This document shows positions 27,673 through 37,012 of a DNA stretch of 64,000 nt, piece by piece (position 1 is the first letter of the stretch; each line of letters opens with the position of its first letter). Source of the DNA: Stenotrophomonas sp. ASS1 (GTDB lineage: Bacteria > Pseudomonadota > Gammaproteobacteria > Xanthomonadales > Xanthomonadaceae). The position numbers were made by a program, and so were the translations under genes. The DNA is taken from contig NZ_CP031167.1 of the NCBI RefSeq assembly GCF_004346925.1, positions 1,880,001 to 1,944,000 of the forward strand. Reading direction: 5' to 3'. A model generated the notes under the pieces. It ran no database searches. It was not told the DNA's origin and saw only the letters and a program-made list of their open reading frames with translations.

Positions 27673-29016
27673 ATGAGCACGACCCCGCGCCACATTCCGT
27701 TCGGCATCATGCTGCAGGGGCCCGGCAGCCACATGCATGCCTGGAAGCATCCCTCCAATCCGGCCGATGCCAGCGTCAACCTGCAGTTCTACATCGACAT
27801 CGCGCGTACCGCCGAGGACAACGGCATCGCCTTCGGCTTCGTAGCCGACGGCCTTTACATCAACGAGAAGTCGATCCCGCACTTCCTTAACCGCTTCGAG
27901 CCGATCTCGCTGCTGTCGGCGCTGGCCACGGCGACGAAGAAGATCGGCCTGGCGGGCACGCTGTCGACCTCCTACAGCGACCCGTTTACCGTGGCCCGGC
28001 AGTTCGCTTCGCTGGACCTGCTCAGCGGCGGTCGTGCGGGGTGGAACGTGGTGACGTCGCCGCTGGAGGGTTCGGGGCGCAACTACGGTCGCCCGCACCC
28101 GGAGCACGCGCTGCGCTACCAGATCGCCGACGAGTACCTGGACGTAGTGCAAGGGCTGTGGGATTCCTGGGACGACGATGCCTTCGTGCGTGAGCGCGAC
28201 AGCGGCACGTTCTTCGCGCCGGACAAGTTCCACCGCCTCGACCACAAGGGCCGCTTTTTCCAGGTGGAAGGGCCGCTCAACATCCAGCGTTCGCCACAGG
28301 GGCAGCCGGTGATCTTCCAGGCCGGGTCGTCCGACGATGGCATCGCGCTGGCCGGAAAGTACGCCGATGCGGTGTTCACCCATTCGCCATCGCTGGAGGA
28401 GACCCGCGCGTTCACCCAGAAGGTGAAGAACTCGGCGATCGCCCACGGCCGCAGCGGCAATGACGTGAAGATCTTCCCGGGCATCGGCCCCATCGTCGGC
28501 CGCACCGCGGAGGAGGCTGAAGCCAAGTACCAGGCGATCGCCGCACTAGCCACGCTGGAGGATGCGCTGGCCTATCTCGGCCGCTTCTTCGACCACCACG
28601 ATTTCAGCCAGTACGATCCGGACGCGCCGTTCCCGGAGCTGGGTGACATCGGCAGCAACTCGTTCCGTTCCACCACCGACCGCATCAAGCAGGACGCGCG
28701 CGAAAAGGGCCTGAGCCTGCGCCAGGTGGCACTGGAAGCGGTGAGCCCGCGACCGAATTTCATCGGCACGCCGGAGCATGTGGCCGACGAGTTGATCCGG
28801 TGGTTCGATGCCGGTGCCAGCGACGGCTTCATCCTCGGTTTCGCGGCACAGCGCGAAGGCCTGGACGATTTCGTGACCCAGGTGCTGCCGATCCTGCAGG
28901 CGCGCGGCTACCACCAGCGTGAGCTGGAAGGGCAGACCCTGCGCGCGCATCTGGGCCTGCCGTACAAGGCCAGCCGCCACTCGACCGACGCCGAGCCGGC
29001 GCGGAAGGCAGGGTAA
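27673..29016 (+). CDS. NtaA/SnaA/DszA-family FMN-dependent monooxygenase
   Basis: 447 residues, the size of NtaA/DmoA-type two-component monooxygenases. Motifs: FGIMLQGPGSHMHAW, FGFVADGLY, LAGTLSTSYSDPF, GRAGWNVVTS, and GSSDDGIALAGKYADAVFT. Relatives oxidise nitrilotriacetate, dimethyl sulfide, dibenzothiophene sulfone or N-acetylated S-alkylcysteines (YtnJ/YxeK in Bacillus). The last comparison fits best because an acetyltransferase and deacetylase sit next to it. Ends 4 bases before the M20 gene. Substrate not proven. Confidence 0.9.
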   Translation: MSTTPRHIPFGIMLQGPGSHMHAWKHPSNPADASVNLQFYIDIARTAEDNGIAFGFVADGLYINEKSIPHFLNRFEPISLLSALATATKKIGLAGTLSTSYSDPFTVARQFASLDLLSGGRAGWNVVTSPLEGSGRNYGRPHPEHALRYQIADEYLDVVQGLWDSWDDDAFVRERDSGTFFAPDKFHRLDHKGRFFQVEGPLNIQRSPQGQPVIFQAGSSDDGIALAGKYADAVFTHSPSLEETRAFTQKVKNSAIAHGRSGNDVKIFPGIGPIVGRTAEEAEAKYQAIAALATLEDALAYLGRFFDHHDFSQYDPDAPFPELGDIGSNSFRSTTDRIKQDAREKGLSLRQVALEAVSPRPNFIGTPEHVADELIRWFDAGASDGFILGFAAQREGLDDFVTQVLPILQARGYHQRELEGQTLRAHLGLPYKASRHSTDAEPARKAG

Positions 29017-29020
29017 GGCG

Positions 29021-30241
29021 ATGAGCGGAGAAAGCGCGGCAGCACCGGGCCATGCCCAGCGGAATTCCCGAACGACGGGCATATTGCCCGACATCGCGGC
29101 ACGCGCCGAGGCGGCCATCGCGATCCGCCATGACCTGCACCGGCACCCGGAGCTGGCCTTCGAGGAACACCGTACCAGCGCACGCGTGGCCGAGCTGCTG
29201 CAACAGTGGGGCTATGAGGTCACCATCGGCCTCGGCGGCACCGGCGTGGTCGGTACGCTGCAGCGCGGGCAGGGCAGCCGTCGCCTTGGGCTGCGTGCCG
29301 ACATCGATGCACTGCCGATCCACGAGGACTCCGGGCTGGCCTACGCCAGCCAGAACGAAGGGTTGATGCATGCCTGCGGCCACGATGGGCATACCGCCAT
29401 CCTGCTGTCTGCGGCGCACTACCTGGCCCATCACGGCCGCATCGACGGCACCCTGCAGCTGGTGTTCCAGCCGGCCGAGGAAACCGGTTCGGGGGCCTCG
29501 AAGATGATCGCCGACGGCCTGTTCGAACGCTTCCCGGTGGATGCGATCTATGGCCTGCACAACTGGCCGGGCGTGCCTGTCGGCCACTTCGGCTTCGTCG
29601 ATGGCCCGGCGATGGCATCGGTGGACTGGGCGCGGCTGAAGGTGATCGGCAAGGGCGGTCATGGCGCTGAGCCTCAGGGCAGTGTCGACCCGATCCTGGT
29701 GGCAGCGCACATCGTCACCGCGCTGCAGAGCGTGGTGTCGCGCAATGTCGATCCGCGGCAGATGGGCGTGGTCACCGTGGGTTCGATTCACGGCGGGCAG
29801 GCCGCCAATGTGATTCCAGACGTGGTCGAGCTGAAGCTGACCGTGCGCGCCTACCTGCCCGAGGTACGTGACACCCTGCGGCGCCGGGTCACCGAGATTG
29901 CCGAGCAGACCGCCGCCGCGTTCGGCGCGCGCGCGGAGATCGAGTTCCCGCGAGGCTTCCCGAGCGTGATCAACCACCCTGAGCAGACCGCCTACATCCG
30001 TGAGGTGGCCGTACAGGGCTTCGGCAGCGAGCAGCTGGTGCCGGAGTTCGCGCCACGCACGGCCAGCGAGGATTTCGCCTTCCTGCTGCAGGCGCGGCCG
30101 GGCAGTTTCGTGTTCGTTGGCAACGGCGACAGCGCACCGCTGCACAGCCCGCGCTATGTGTTCAACGACGCCGCCATCGCACCTGCCGCCAGCCTGTGGG
30201 CGCGGCTGGCCGAAGACTATCTGGTGAAGGACGCGACATGA
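29021..30241 (+). CDS. M20 family amidohydrolase / N-acyl-amino-acid deacylase (HipO-like)
   Basis: 406 residues. Metal and catalytic motifs are LRADIDALPIHE, HACGHDGHTA, FQPAEETGSGA, and HGAEPQGSVDP in the dimerisation lid. This is the M20D (HipO/AmhX/YxeP) family that removes acyl groups from amino-acid derivatives. In the proposed pathway it would deacetylate N-acetylcysteine released by the monooxygenase. The ATG at 29021 is 4 bases after the upstream stop; the frame extends further back but overlaps that gene. Confidence 0.92.
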   Translation: MSGESAAAPGHAQRNSRTTGILPDIAARAEAAIAIRHDLHRHPELAFEEHRTSARVAELLQQWGYEVTIGLGGTGVVGTLQRGQGSRRLGLRADIDALPIHEDSGLAYASQNEGLMHACGHDGHTAILLSAAHYLAHHGRIDGTLQLVFQPAEETGSGASKMIADGLFERFPVDAIYGLHNWPGVPVGHFGFVDGPAMASVDWARLKVIGKGGHGAEPQGSVDPILVAAHIVTALQSVVSRNVDPRQMGVVTVGSIHGGQAANVIPDVVELKLTVRAYLPEVRDTLRRRVTEIAEQTAAAFGARAEIEFPRGFPSVINHPEQTAYIREVAVQGFGSEQLVPEFAPRTASEDFAFLLQARPGSFVFVGNGDSAPLHSPRYVFNDAAIAPAASLWARLAEDYLVKDAT

Positions 30242-30789
30242 GCAGCAACGAACGCTTCCTCTATACCTCGGTGGATGATCCGCTGGCGCGGCCTCTGTTC
30301 GATGGACTGGAACAGGAGTACGACAGCCGCTACGCCGATGTGCGCCGCCGTATCGGTGGCAGCGCCCGCGAGGAGCTGCAGCGCTACCCGGCGCAGGCCT
30401 TTGCTGCGCCGGTAGGGGCGTTCGTGCTGCTGCTGCGCGATGGTGTGGCGATCTCCGGCGGTGCCTTCATGCCGCACCGCGATCCGGACACCGCCGAGTT
30501 CAAGCGCATCTGGACGCTGCCGGGCCTGCGCCGCCAGGGCATCGCGCGGCGTGTACTGCAGGAACTTGAGGACCAGGCGGCGCGCCAGGGTTACCGACGG
30601 GTGTTCCTGACCACCGGCTTCCGCCAGCCTGAAGCCGTCGGCCTGTACCTCAGCCACGGCTACACCGCGCTGTTCGATCTGGAGGCCGATCCGGAATCCA
30701 TCGCCCACTTGCCGTTCGAGAAGCACCTGGGCGTATCGGCGCCAGCCGTCGTGCCATCACAGACCGTGCTGCACGGAGCCCACGCATGA
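30238..30789 (+). CDS. GNAT-family acetyltransferase of the organosulfur locus
   Basis: 183 residues: the central GNAT segment FKRIWTLPGLRRQGIARRVL contains the R-x-x-G-x-A acetyl-CoA loop, and EAVGLYLSHGYTALF is motif B. Overlaps the M20 stop and the ABC gene start by 4 bases each (ATGA both times), so it is tightly coupled. In Bacillus ytmI/yxeL-type loci the equivalent enzyme N-acetylates S-modified cysteine before oxidation. The same role is inferred here. Confidence 0.88.
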   Translation: MSSNERFLYTSVDDPLARPLFDGLEQEYDSRYADVRRRIGGSAREELQRYPAQAFAAPVGAFVLLLRDGVAISGGAFMPHRDPDTAEFKRIWTLPGLRRQGIARRVLQELEDQAARQGYRRVFLTTGFRQPEAVGLYLSHGYTALFDLEADPESIAHLPFEKHLGVSAPAVVPSQTVLHGAHA

Positions 30790-32531
30790 GCACGCCTTCG
30801 ACCGCGCTGGATGGCATTGCCACACGCCCGGCGCCAACCCCGGCGTTGAAGATCGTGCCGGCCCGGCATCCGCTGCAGGTGGTCGGAACCCTCCTCGCGT
30901 TGGCGCTGATCCTGATCGGGCTGCAATCGGTGTTGGGCAATCCGCGCTGGGGCTGGGGCACGTTCGCCGAGTGGTTCTTCGCACGCCCGGTGCTGGAAGG
31001 CCTGGGTCGCACACTGCTGCTGACCGCGCTCGGCACCGGCCTCGGCTTCGCGCTGGGTACCTTGCTGGCGTTGGCCCGCGTGTCCGGCTCGCCCCTGCTG
31101 TCGGCGGTGTCGTGGGGCTATGTGTGGCTGTTCCGTTCAATCCCGCTGCTGGTCCTGTTGCTGCTGCTGAACAACCTGGGCTACCTGTACAGCACCATCG
31201 AGCTGGGCGTGCCGTTTACCGGCATCAGCCTGTTCTCGTACCCGACCACGCAGCTGATCGGTGTGTTCAGCGCCGCAGTGCTGGGTCTCACCTTGAACCA
31301 GGCCGCGTTCTCGGCCGAGGTGATCCGTGGCGGCATTCTGTCGGTCGACCATGGCCAGTACGAAGCCGCAGCGGCGCTTGGCCTGCCACGTGGCCGCCAG
31401 GTGCGCCGCATCATCCTGCCGCAGGCGATGCGTTCGATCCTGCCGGCCGCGTTCAACGATGTGATCGGCCTGGCCAAGAGCACCTCGGTGGTCTACGTGC
31501 TGGCGCTGCCTGAGCTGTTCTACACCGTGCAGGTGATCTACCGGCGCAACCTGGAAGTGGTGCCGCTGCTGATGGTGGCCACGGTCTGGTACCTGGTGAT
31601 CCTGACCGTGTTGTCGCTGCTGCAGCGGCGCGTGGAGCAGCGCTTTGCGCGCGGCCAACTGCAGCGCGAGCGTTCGGTATCGCGTGTCTCGTCACCGACG
31701 CGCGCCACAGGTGAGGCTGCACCGCGCGTGGTCAATCGCCCGCGCATTGCCGCGCAGGTTGAAGCGGGCGAGGGGGCATCGGTGTCGCTGCATGGCGTAG
31801 GCAAGGTGTTCGGCGACCAGCCGGTGCTGGAAGACGTGAACCTGGACCTGCGCGCTGGCAGCGTGACGGTGCTGATCGGCCCGTCCGGCGCTGGCAAGTC
31901 CACGTTGCTGCGGCTGATAAACCACCTGGAACGTGCCGACAGCGGTTACGTGACCGTCGGCGGGCAGCTGATCGGCTACCGCCGCGATGGCGACACCCTG
32001 TACGAGCTGCCCGAACGTGAGATCCGCCGCCGTCGTGCGGAAGTGGGCATGGTGTTCCAGGGCTTCAACCTGTTCCCGCACCTGACCGCGCTGGAGAACA
32101 TCATCGAGGCGCCGATCGCGGTGCGCGGCGTGCCGCGTGCGCAGGCTGAGCAGCAGGCGCGCACGCTGCTGGAACGGGTCGGCCTGGCCGACAAGGCCGA
32201 TGCCTTCCCGCGCCAGCTGTCCGGCGGCCAGCAGCAGCGCATCGCGATTGCCCGCGCACTGGCGCTGCAACCGAAGGTGCTGCTGTTCGATGAACCGACC
32301 TCGGCACTGGACCCGGAGCTGGTGGCCGAAGTGCTTAGCGTGATCGAGGAGCTGGCCCGTTCCGGCACCACGCTGGTGATCGTCACCCATGAGCTGAGCT
32401 TCGCCCGCCGCGTGGCTGACCACGTGGTGATGATGGACCAGGGCCGGGTGATCGAGCAGGGCACGCCCGAGGCGCTGTTCGAACGTCCGCGCCAGCAACG
32501 CACCGCCGATTTTCTGGCCAAGACCCTGTAA
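30786..32531 (+). CDS. Fused ABC amino-acid transporter: permease plus ATPase
   Basis: 581 residues. Residues about 1-290 form a polar-amino-acid (His/Glu/Gln) permease with several helices and the EAA-type loop (EAAAALGLPRGRQVRRIILP). Residues about 335-581 are an ATPase: Walker A GPSGAGKST, signature LSGGQQQR, Walker B VLLFDEPTSAL, and a TcyC/GlnQ-like spacing. Permease and ATPase are normally separate; here they are one polypeptide joined by a linker rich in R, A and E. Probably imports an S-modified cysteine or cystine analogue with the binding protein encoded next. Confidence 0.92.
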   Translation: MSTPSTALDGIATRPAPTPALKIVPARHPLQVVGTLLALALILIGLQSVLGNPRWGWGTFAEWFFARPVLEGLGRTLLLTALGTGLGFALGTLLALARVSGSPLLSAVSWGYVWLFRSIPLLVLLLLLNNLGYLYSTIELGVPFTGISLFSYPTTQLIGVFSAAVLGLTLNQAAFSAEVIRGGILSVDHGQYEAAAALGLPRGRQVRRIILPQAMRSILPAAFNDVIGLAKSTSVVYVLALPELFYTVQVIYRRNLEVVPLLMVATVWYLVILTVLSLLQRRVEQRFARGQLQRERSVSRVSSPTRATGEAAPRVVNRPRIAAQVEAGEGASVSLHGVGKVFGDQPVLEDVNLDLRAGSVTVLIGPSGAGKSTLLRLINHLERADSGYVTVGGQLIGYRRDGDTLYELPEREIRRRRAEVGMVFQGFNLFPHLTALENIIEAPIAVRGVPRAQAEQQARTLLERVGLADKADAFPRQLSGGQQQRIAIARALALQPKVLLFDEPTSALDPELVAEVLSVIEELARSGTTLVIVTHELSFARRVADHVVMMDQGRVIEQGTPEALFERPRQQRTADFLAKTL

Positions 32532-32547
32532 CCCCGGAAGGAAGACC

Positions 32548-33522
32548 ATGAGCCCTGCAGCACCGCGTCGCCCCTCACGCAGCACCCTGTTGATCGTGGG
32601 CGTGCTGGTCATCGGCATCGCCGGCATCGTCTATTCGCGCGTGCGTCAGGCACCGGATGCCGGCACCGTGGCCGCAACCAGCCTGGCGGGTGCGAACACC
32701 GCAATCCTGAAGGGCACGCTCGATCCGAAGGCGCAGGCGTTGATTCCGGCCGACTATCGCTTTGTCACGCCTGGTACGTTCACCGTGGCCACCCATCCGG
32801 GGCAGCTGCCGCTGGCCGACTATGGTACCGACAGCAAGGACGTGGTCGGCATCGAGCCGGACATCGCGCGGCTGATTGCCGATGGGTTGGGCCTGAAGCT
32901 GGTGATCGTGCCGGTGGCGTGGGCCGACTGGCCGCTGGGTCTGGAATCAGGCAAGTACGATGCGGTGCTGTCGAACGTGACGGTGACCGAAGAGCGCAAG
33001 AAGAAGTTCGATTTCTCCAGCTACCGTTACGATCTGCTGGGAATTTACACGCGCACTGATGGGCCGATCCAGAAGATCGAAAAGCCGGCCGACGTTGCCG
33101 GGCTGAAGGTGGTGGTCGGTGCCAGCACCAACCAGGACCAGATCCTGCGCCAGTGGGACCAGCAGAACATCGCCGCTGGCTTGAAGCCGGTGGAGTACCA
33201 GTACTTCGATGACGCCGTGGTTGGGCGGCTGGCAGTGATCACCGGGCGCGCCGATGTCTCGTTCGAGCCCAACGCCACCGGCGCCTATTCGGCGCGCGAT
33301 GGCAAGGTGCGGCGTGTGGGCCTGTTCCCGGGGGGCTGGCCGAACGCCGCGGCGATCTCGGTGACCACGCGCAAGGGCAGCGGCCTGGCTGATGCGGTGA
33401 CGCAGGCGCTGAACACCCAGATCGGCAGTGGCACCTATGCGCAGGCGCTGAAGCGATGGAATGTGGCCGAGGAGGCCGTGCCGCAGTCGCAGACCAACCC
33501 GCCGGGGCTGCCGACGCTCTGA
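32548..33522 (+). CDS. ABC transporter substrate-binding protein
   Basis: 324 residues, SBP family 3 (amino-acid type): FTVATHPGQLPLADYG, IEPDIARLIADGLG, KYDAVLSNVTVTEERKKKFD and VVGASTNQDQILRQW. The N-terminus has one hydrophobic helix (about 13-30) without a lipobox cysteine, so it is either secreted or held by an uncleaved anchor. Sits 16 bases after the fused transporter and completes the importer. Four to five SMAG-type repeats follow and probably end the transcript. Confidence 0.9.
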   Translation: MSPAAPRRPSRSTLLIVGVLVIGIAGIVYSRVRQAPDAGTVAATSLAGANTAILKGTLDPKAQALIPADYRFVTPGTFTVATHPGQLPLADYGTDSKDVVGIEPDIARLIADGLGLKLVIVPVAWADWPLGLESGKYDAVLSNVTVTEERKKKFDFSSYRYDLLGIYTRTDGPIQKIEKPADVAGLKVVVGASTNQDQILRQWDQQNIAAGLKPVEYQYFDDAVVGRLAVITGRADVSFEPNATGAYSARDGKVRRVGLFPGGWPNAAAISVTTRKGSGLADAVTQALNTQIGSGTYAQALKRWNVAEEAVPQSQTNPPGLPTL

Positions 33523-33697
33523 CGCCGGGCATGGCCCGGCAGCTACCGCTGCTTTTGTAGAGCCGAGCCATGCTCGGCTGCAGTTCGCGTGGTGTGCGAT
33601 GCGTCGAGAATGGCTCGACTCTACAAGAGCATCCACGCATGGCGTGGATCTACTCGCAGAGTCTGATTTCTGTAGAGCCGAGCCATGCTCGGCTGCA
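33523..33697. repeat. Cluster of five SMAG-type palindromes
   Basis: Units at about 33523-33546, 33557-33580, 33603-33624, 33630-33653 and 33672-33695. They include both orientations (GTAGAGCCGAGCC... and ...GGCTCGACTCTAC) and several stem variants. They fill the whole gap between the binding-protein gene and the convergent glycosidase gene, where they could stop or stabilise both messages. Confidence 0.85.
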
Positions 33698-36600
33698 TTA
33701 CCAGACCGCTTCCAACGTCCGGAACGGTTTCGCCAGGCGCACGCCCTCGGCATCGAAGTCGGAAACGCTGCGTCCATCCACGCGCACAGACTTCGGCGCG
33801 GTCCGGTTCGGCCACCACATGCGCACGGCGGTGTCCTTGCGCAGCCCCTCGCCAATCACCACCGTCAGCAGCCCGTCGCGCTGCCGCGCCTGCATCTGCA
33901 ACGTGCCATACGCGGTCGGCAGGCGCTCCACCGCCACCCCTTCGCCAGCAACCCACGACGGCGGTGTGCCCGGTAGCAGCGACAGTGCGTCATCGTCCTC
34001 GCGCATCAGCATGCCGAACAGCGTGCGGCCGTACTCGGCGCCGATCCAGGTATGCGGCATGTCGCCCAGGTAGCGCGGGAAGCGCTGCCGCGAATGCACG
34101 ACCTCGGCCAGCACCTGCCATTCAAGCGGGCGTCGATCATGCAGCAGGCCCTGCAGCAGTTCGTCGGCTGCTTCGGGTTGGCCCAGGTGCACATAGCTCA
34201 GCACATTGCGGATTTCGTAGGGCGTATAGGCGTACAGCGCGCCGGGCTGGTTGCGCTTGCGTACGTCTTCCAGATAGCGGGCGAAGGTGGTCCGCAATGC
34301 ATCTGCCGGCAGCACGCTCTGCGCACCGGTGGGGTCCAATGCAATCGAAACGCCGGTGGGATCACCATCGCCCAGATCCGCCGAGGACGGAATGAAGTCG
34401 ATGCCCTTCCACGCCATCGTCGCCCGGATAGAGGCATGCAGTGCGTCGTACAGCAGCTTGTACTGTTCGCGCGCCCAACGGGCGGTTTCATGGTCGCCAA
34501 GTGCCTCTGCCAGCCACGCGCCGTCGTGCCAGCCCTTCAGTCCCCAGTAGTCATCCCAATAGCTGTGGGTGGGCGAAGGGTAGCCCTCGTGGCTGATCGA
34601 CGGCGCAAGAATGCCCGCGAAGCGCTCCGGCGCTGGCTGGTCAGCCATGTAACCCGCTACCAGCGTGCGCTCGCGCAGCTGCTGCAGGAAGCGCAGCGCC
34701 GCCTTCACTTTCGGCAGGTACGCGCGCACCGACTCCGCACCGCCATCGAGGCGGGCGACATCGGCGACCAGTGCCACATACTGGCCCTGGCTGTCGTACT
34801 CGATGTCCGAACCAAAGCCGGTGTTGACGCTGCCATCGTCGTTGAGGATCGGCGAGACCAGTCCGCTGCCGTGCACGCCGTGCTGGCTGTACCACGCCAG
34901 GTAGTCGCGCGCGACCTTGGCTTCGCCCATGCGCAGCAGCACCGCCGAGGTGGCCATGCCATCGCGGATGAAGGAGCGGTTGTAGTTGCGCGGGCCGGGC
35001 TGCATGGCCGGGCCGGTCTGGTTGATCAGCATGTAGGCAGCCTGCGCGCGCAGCATGTCGACCAGCGAGGGATCGGGCAGGCGCAGGCCGACCTGGCCCA
35101 GCCGCGCCTGCCAATCTGCGGACGCCTGCGTGGCCAGCGTCTCGAACGCTGCATCGGCATCACGGGGCAGCGTGGCCAGGTCAAGCGCAGGCGCCTCGGG
35201 CAGCACGCCATTGGCATCGGCAGCGGCGGTACCGAGTGGGAACGCCACGACCACCGCATCGCTGGCACCGGGCGCGAGGCGGATCCGGTAGCTCAATGCG
35301 GCTGCGGCCAGTCCTTGCTCATCGCGCGCCTGCTGGGAGGCAGGCAGACGCCCGGCTGCGATGCCGGCGGTGATTTCCGTTTCACCTTCGTTGCCGAACT
35401 GCGCAGCGCCGGCAGCATCCACCGGCGTGAGCGAGCGCAGCAGCGTGCGGCCGTTCACGCGCACCGTGTTGGCTTCGACGGCGACCTCGCGGATCGGCGA
35501 CAGCCCGCCGTTCTGCCACGGCGGGTTCATCTGCATCGGTCGTACCGCCAGTGTCAGCGTGCCGTCGATCGTGGTGGTGCCGGTGTTGTGCAGTCGATGG
35601 CGGAGGAAGGTCACCGGCTGGCCATCGCGCTCGATGGCGAACACCTCACTGCGCAGCTCCAGCCCAGGCTGCGGCGACCAGGTGGCCGAAGGCATCGGCT
35701 TCCAGCCGTCGCGCAGTGCGTGCTGCACCTTCTGCCCGGCGGCACCGGCTGTGCTGCCATCGGCATTGCGCCAGATCGGCTGCACCAGCGGTGCGCCCTT
35801 GAATGCCTCGATGTTGCCGTACTCGTCGAAGATCGACTTCTGCCGGCCCGCATGAACGCCGACCGCAGTCCAGTAGGTCTGCTGCATCTGCAGCGAAGCG
35901 GGGAACAACGCGCGCTGTGCACCGCTGGCGGCGATCTGGTAACGCTTCATCGGCGTCATCACCGCCTTCGGGCCGAGCAGGCGGATGCGTGCCACCTGGG
36001 GTGCATCGCCGTCGACCGTCAACCGCAGTGCCTGCAGGTCCAGCGGCGCGCTGGCCGCGAGCCAGCTCTGCTGCCGGGTTGCTGCCTGCGTATCTGCGGC
36101 CAGTTCGTGCCAGCGGCCCTGGGCATCGCGTGCCTGCAGGCGCGCAGCGCCGTGCTCATTTGCCCAGTCGACCGCCAGCCCGGTGCTGGACTGCGCGCGC
36201 GGCAGAACGATGTCGAGCGTGTGGGTGCCGCCCTTGCCGGCGGGGATCGCCACCGCGCTGCCGCCCTGCCAGAGTGCGGCGGACTGCGTGGCATCGAGTC
36301 CGGCCACGCGCGCACTGAGCGTGCTGTCCAGCGGTTCCATTTCGAAGATGGACACGCCCCAATCGGAGGTGCGCTGCGGGTTGGCCAACCGCAGGTAGCG
36401 CGCCTGGCGTGGCGCGAAGTACAGCGTTTCGATGCCGCCGAGCGAATCGGCCATGGTGTAGGCGGTCTGCCACTGCATGCCGTCCAGCGAGGTCTGCAGC
36501 GAATAGCCCTCTGGATTGGAGACATCCCAGGTGAGGCGTGCGCCGGCCAGCATTGTTGGCGCGCCGAGGTCGATCTGGAACCAGTGGCCCGGACTGAAGG

Positions 36601-36814
36601 CACCGCCGGTGACGGTCTTGGGGTCGCCGTCGATCAGATGGCTGATGGCCATCGCCGGAACCTGCTGCGAGGAGGCGCTGGCCTGCCATTGGCTGCGTGG
36701 TGGCAATGTCTGTGCCTGCGCGGAGGATGCCAGGACGGTGAGCATCAGAGTGGCGGCAGGTCGCCATGGGGCAGGTGGGCGGGAGACCTTGGAGCGTTCG
36801 GCGCGCAACGTCAT
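33698..36814 (-). CDS. Secreted (alpha/alpha)6-barrel glycosidase with N-terminal F5/8 type C domain
   Basis: 1038 residues. A signal peptide covers about 1-35 (ending SSAQAQ). Next comes a discoidin/CBM32-like domain (about 40-160: SHLIDGDPKTVTGGAF, WFQIDLG, YLRLANPQR). The rest is a beta-rich region, then an (alpha/alpha)6 catalytic-type region with NRSFIRDGMATSAVLLRMG, SYWDDYWGLKG, and FIPSSADLGDGDP. The WDDYWG and RDGMA segments recall clan-L glucosidase-like enzymes, but the GH family cannot be named with confidence. A LacI-type operator lies 56 bases upstream of the ATG, so sugar-induced expression is likely. Confidence 0.75.
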   Translation of the reverse strand: MTLRAERSKVSRPPAPWRPAATLMLTVLASSAQAQTLPPRSQWQASASSQQVPAMAISHLIDGDPKTVTGGAFSPGHWFQIDLGAPTMLAGARLTWDVSNPEGYSLQTSLDGMQWQTAYTMADSLGGIETLYFAPRQARYLRLANPQRTSDWGVSIFEMEPLDSTLSARVAGLDATQSAALWQGGSAVAIPAGKGGTHTLDIVLPRAQSSTGLAVDWANEHGAARLQARDAQGRWHELAADTQAATRQQSWLAASAPLDLQALRLTVDGDAPQVARIRLLGPKAVMTPMKRYQIAASGAQRALFPASLQMQQTYWTAVGVHAGRQKSIFDEYGNIEAFKGAPLVQPIWRNADGSTAGAAGQKVQHALRDGWKPMPSATWSPQPGLELRSEVFAIERDGQPVTFLRHRLHNTGTTTIDGTLTLAVRPMQMNPPWQNGGLSPIREVAVEANTVRVNGRTLLRSLTPVDAAGAAQFGNEGETEITAGIAAGRLPASQQARDEQGLAAAALSYRIRLAPGASDAVVVAFPLGTAAADANGVLPEAPALDLATLPRDADAAFETLATQASADWQARLGQVGLRLPDPSLVDMLRAQAAYMLINQTGPAMQPGPRNYNRSFIRDGMATSAVLLRMGEAKVARDYLAWYSQHGVHGSGLVSPILNDDGSVNTGFGSDIEYDSQGQYVALVADVARLDGGAESVRAYLPKVKAALRFLQQLRERTLVAGYMADQPAPERFAGILAPSISHEGYPSPTHSYWDDYWGLKGWHDGAWLAEALGDHETARWAREQYKLLYDALHASIRATMAWKGIDFIPSSADLGDGDPTGVSIALDPTGAQSVLPADALRTTFARYLEDVRKRNQPGALYAYTPYEIRNVLSYVHLGQPEAADELLQGLLHDRRPLEWQVLAEVVHSRQRFPRYLGDMPHTWIGAEYGRTLFGMLMREDDDALSLLPGTPPSWVAGEGVAVERLPTAYGTLQMQARQRDGLLTVVIGEGLRKDTAVRMWWPNRTAPKSVRVDGRSVSDFDAEGVRLAKPFRTLEAVW

Positions 36815-36869
36815 TACGGACAGCCTCGCAGGTTCGACCGGAATCGGGCGAGCGCTACGCTAGCAAGGG

Positions 36870-36885
36870 ATGTAATCGGTTACAT
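36870..36885. promoter_or_regulatory. LacI-type operator upstream of the glycosidase gene
   Basis: ATGTAATCGGTTACAT on the plus strand: 6-bp arms (ATGTAA/TTACAT) around a TCGG centre, i.e. ATGTAACCGATTACAT in the gene's orientation. This size and central CG are typical LacI/GalR-family operators. It lies about 56 bases upstream of the glycosidase start. The regulator gene is not in the window. Confidence 0.65.
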
Positions 36886-37012
36886 GACGCACTGCAGCGC
36901 CGCCGGGCGCTGGCGCTGCCATCGCGGGAGCGCTGACGGATGTGGCTCTGGACGGCTGCCGGCTTGCCCCTATCCTGACTGGCAGCGACCACCGATCTGA
37001 AATGGATTGATG

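Noticed and set aside
26653..28446. Long minus-strand frame opposite the two monooxygenase genes
   Set aside because: Antisense shadow of two well-supported luciferase-type genes.
34052..37000. 982-residue open frame on the plus strand
   Set aside because: It lies antisense to the glycosidase gene in high-G+C DNA, has no recognisable domain and no ribosome site; the minus-strand protein has a signal peptide and clear domains.
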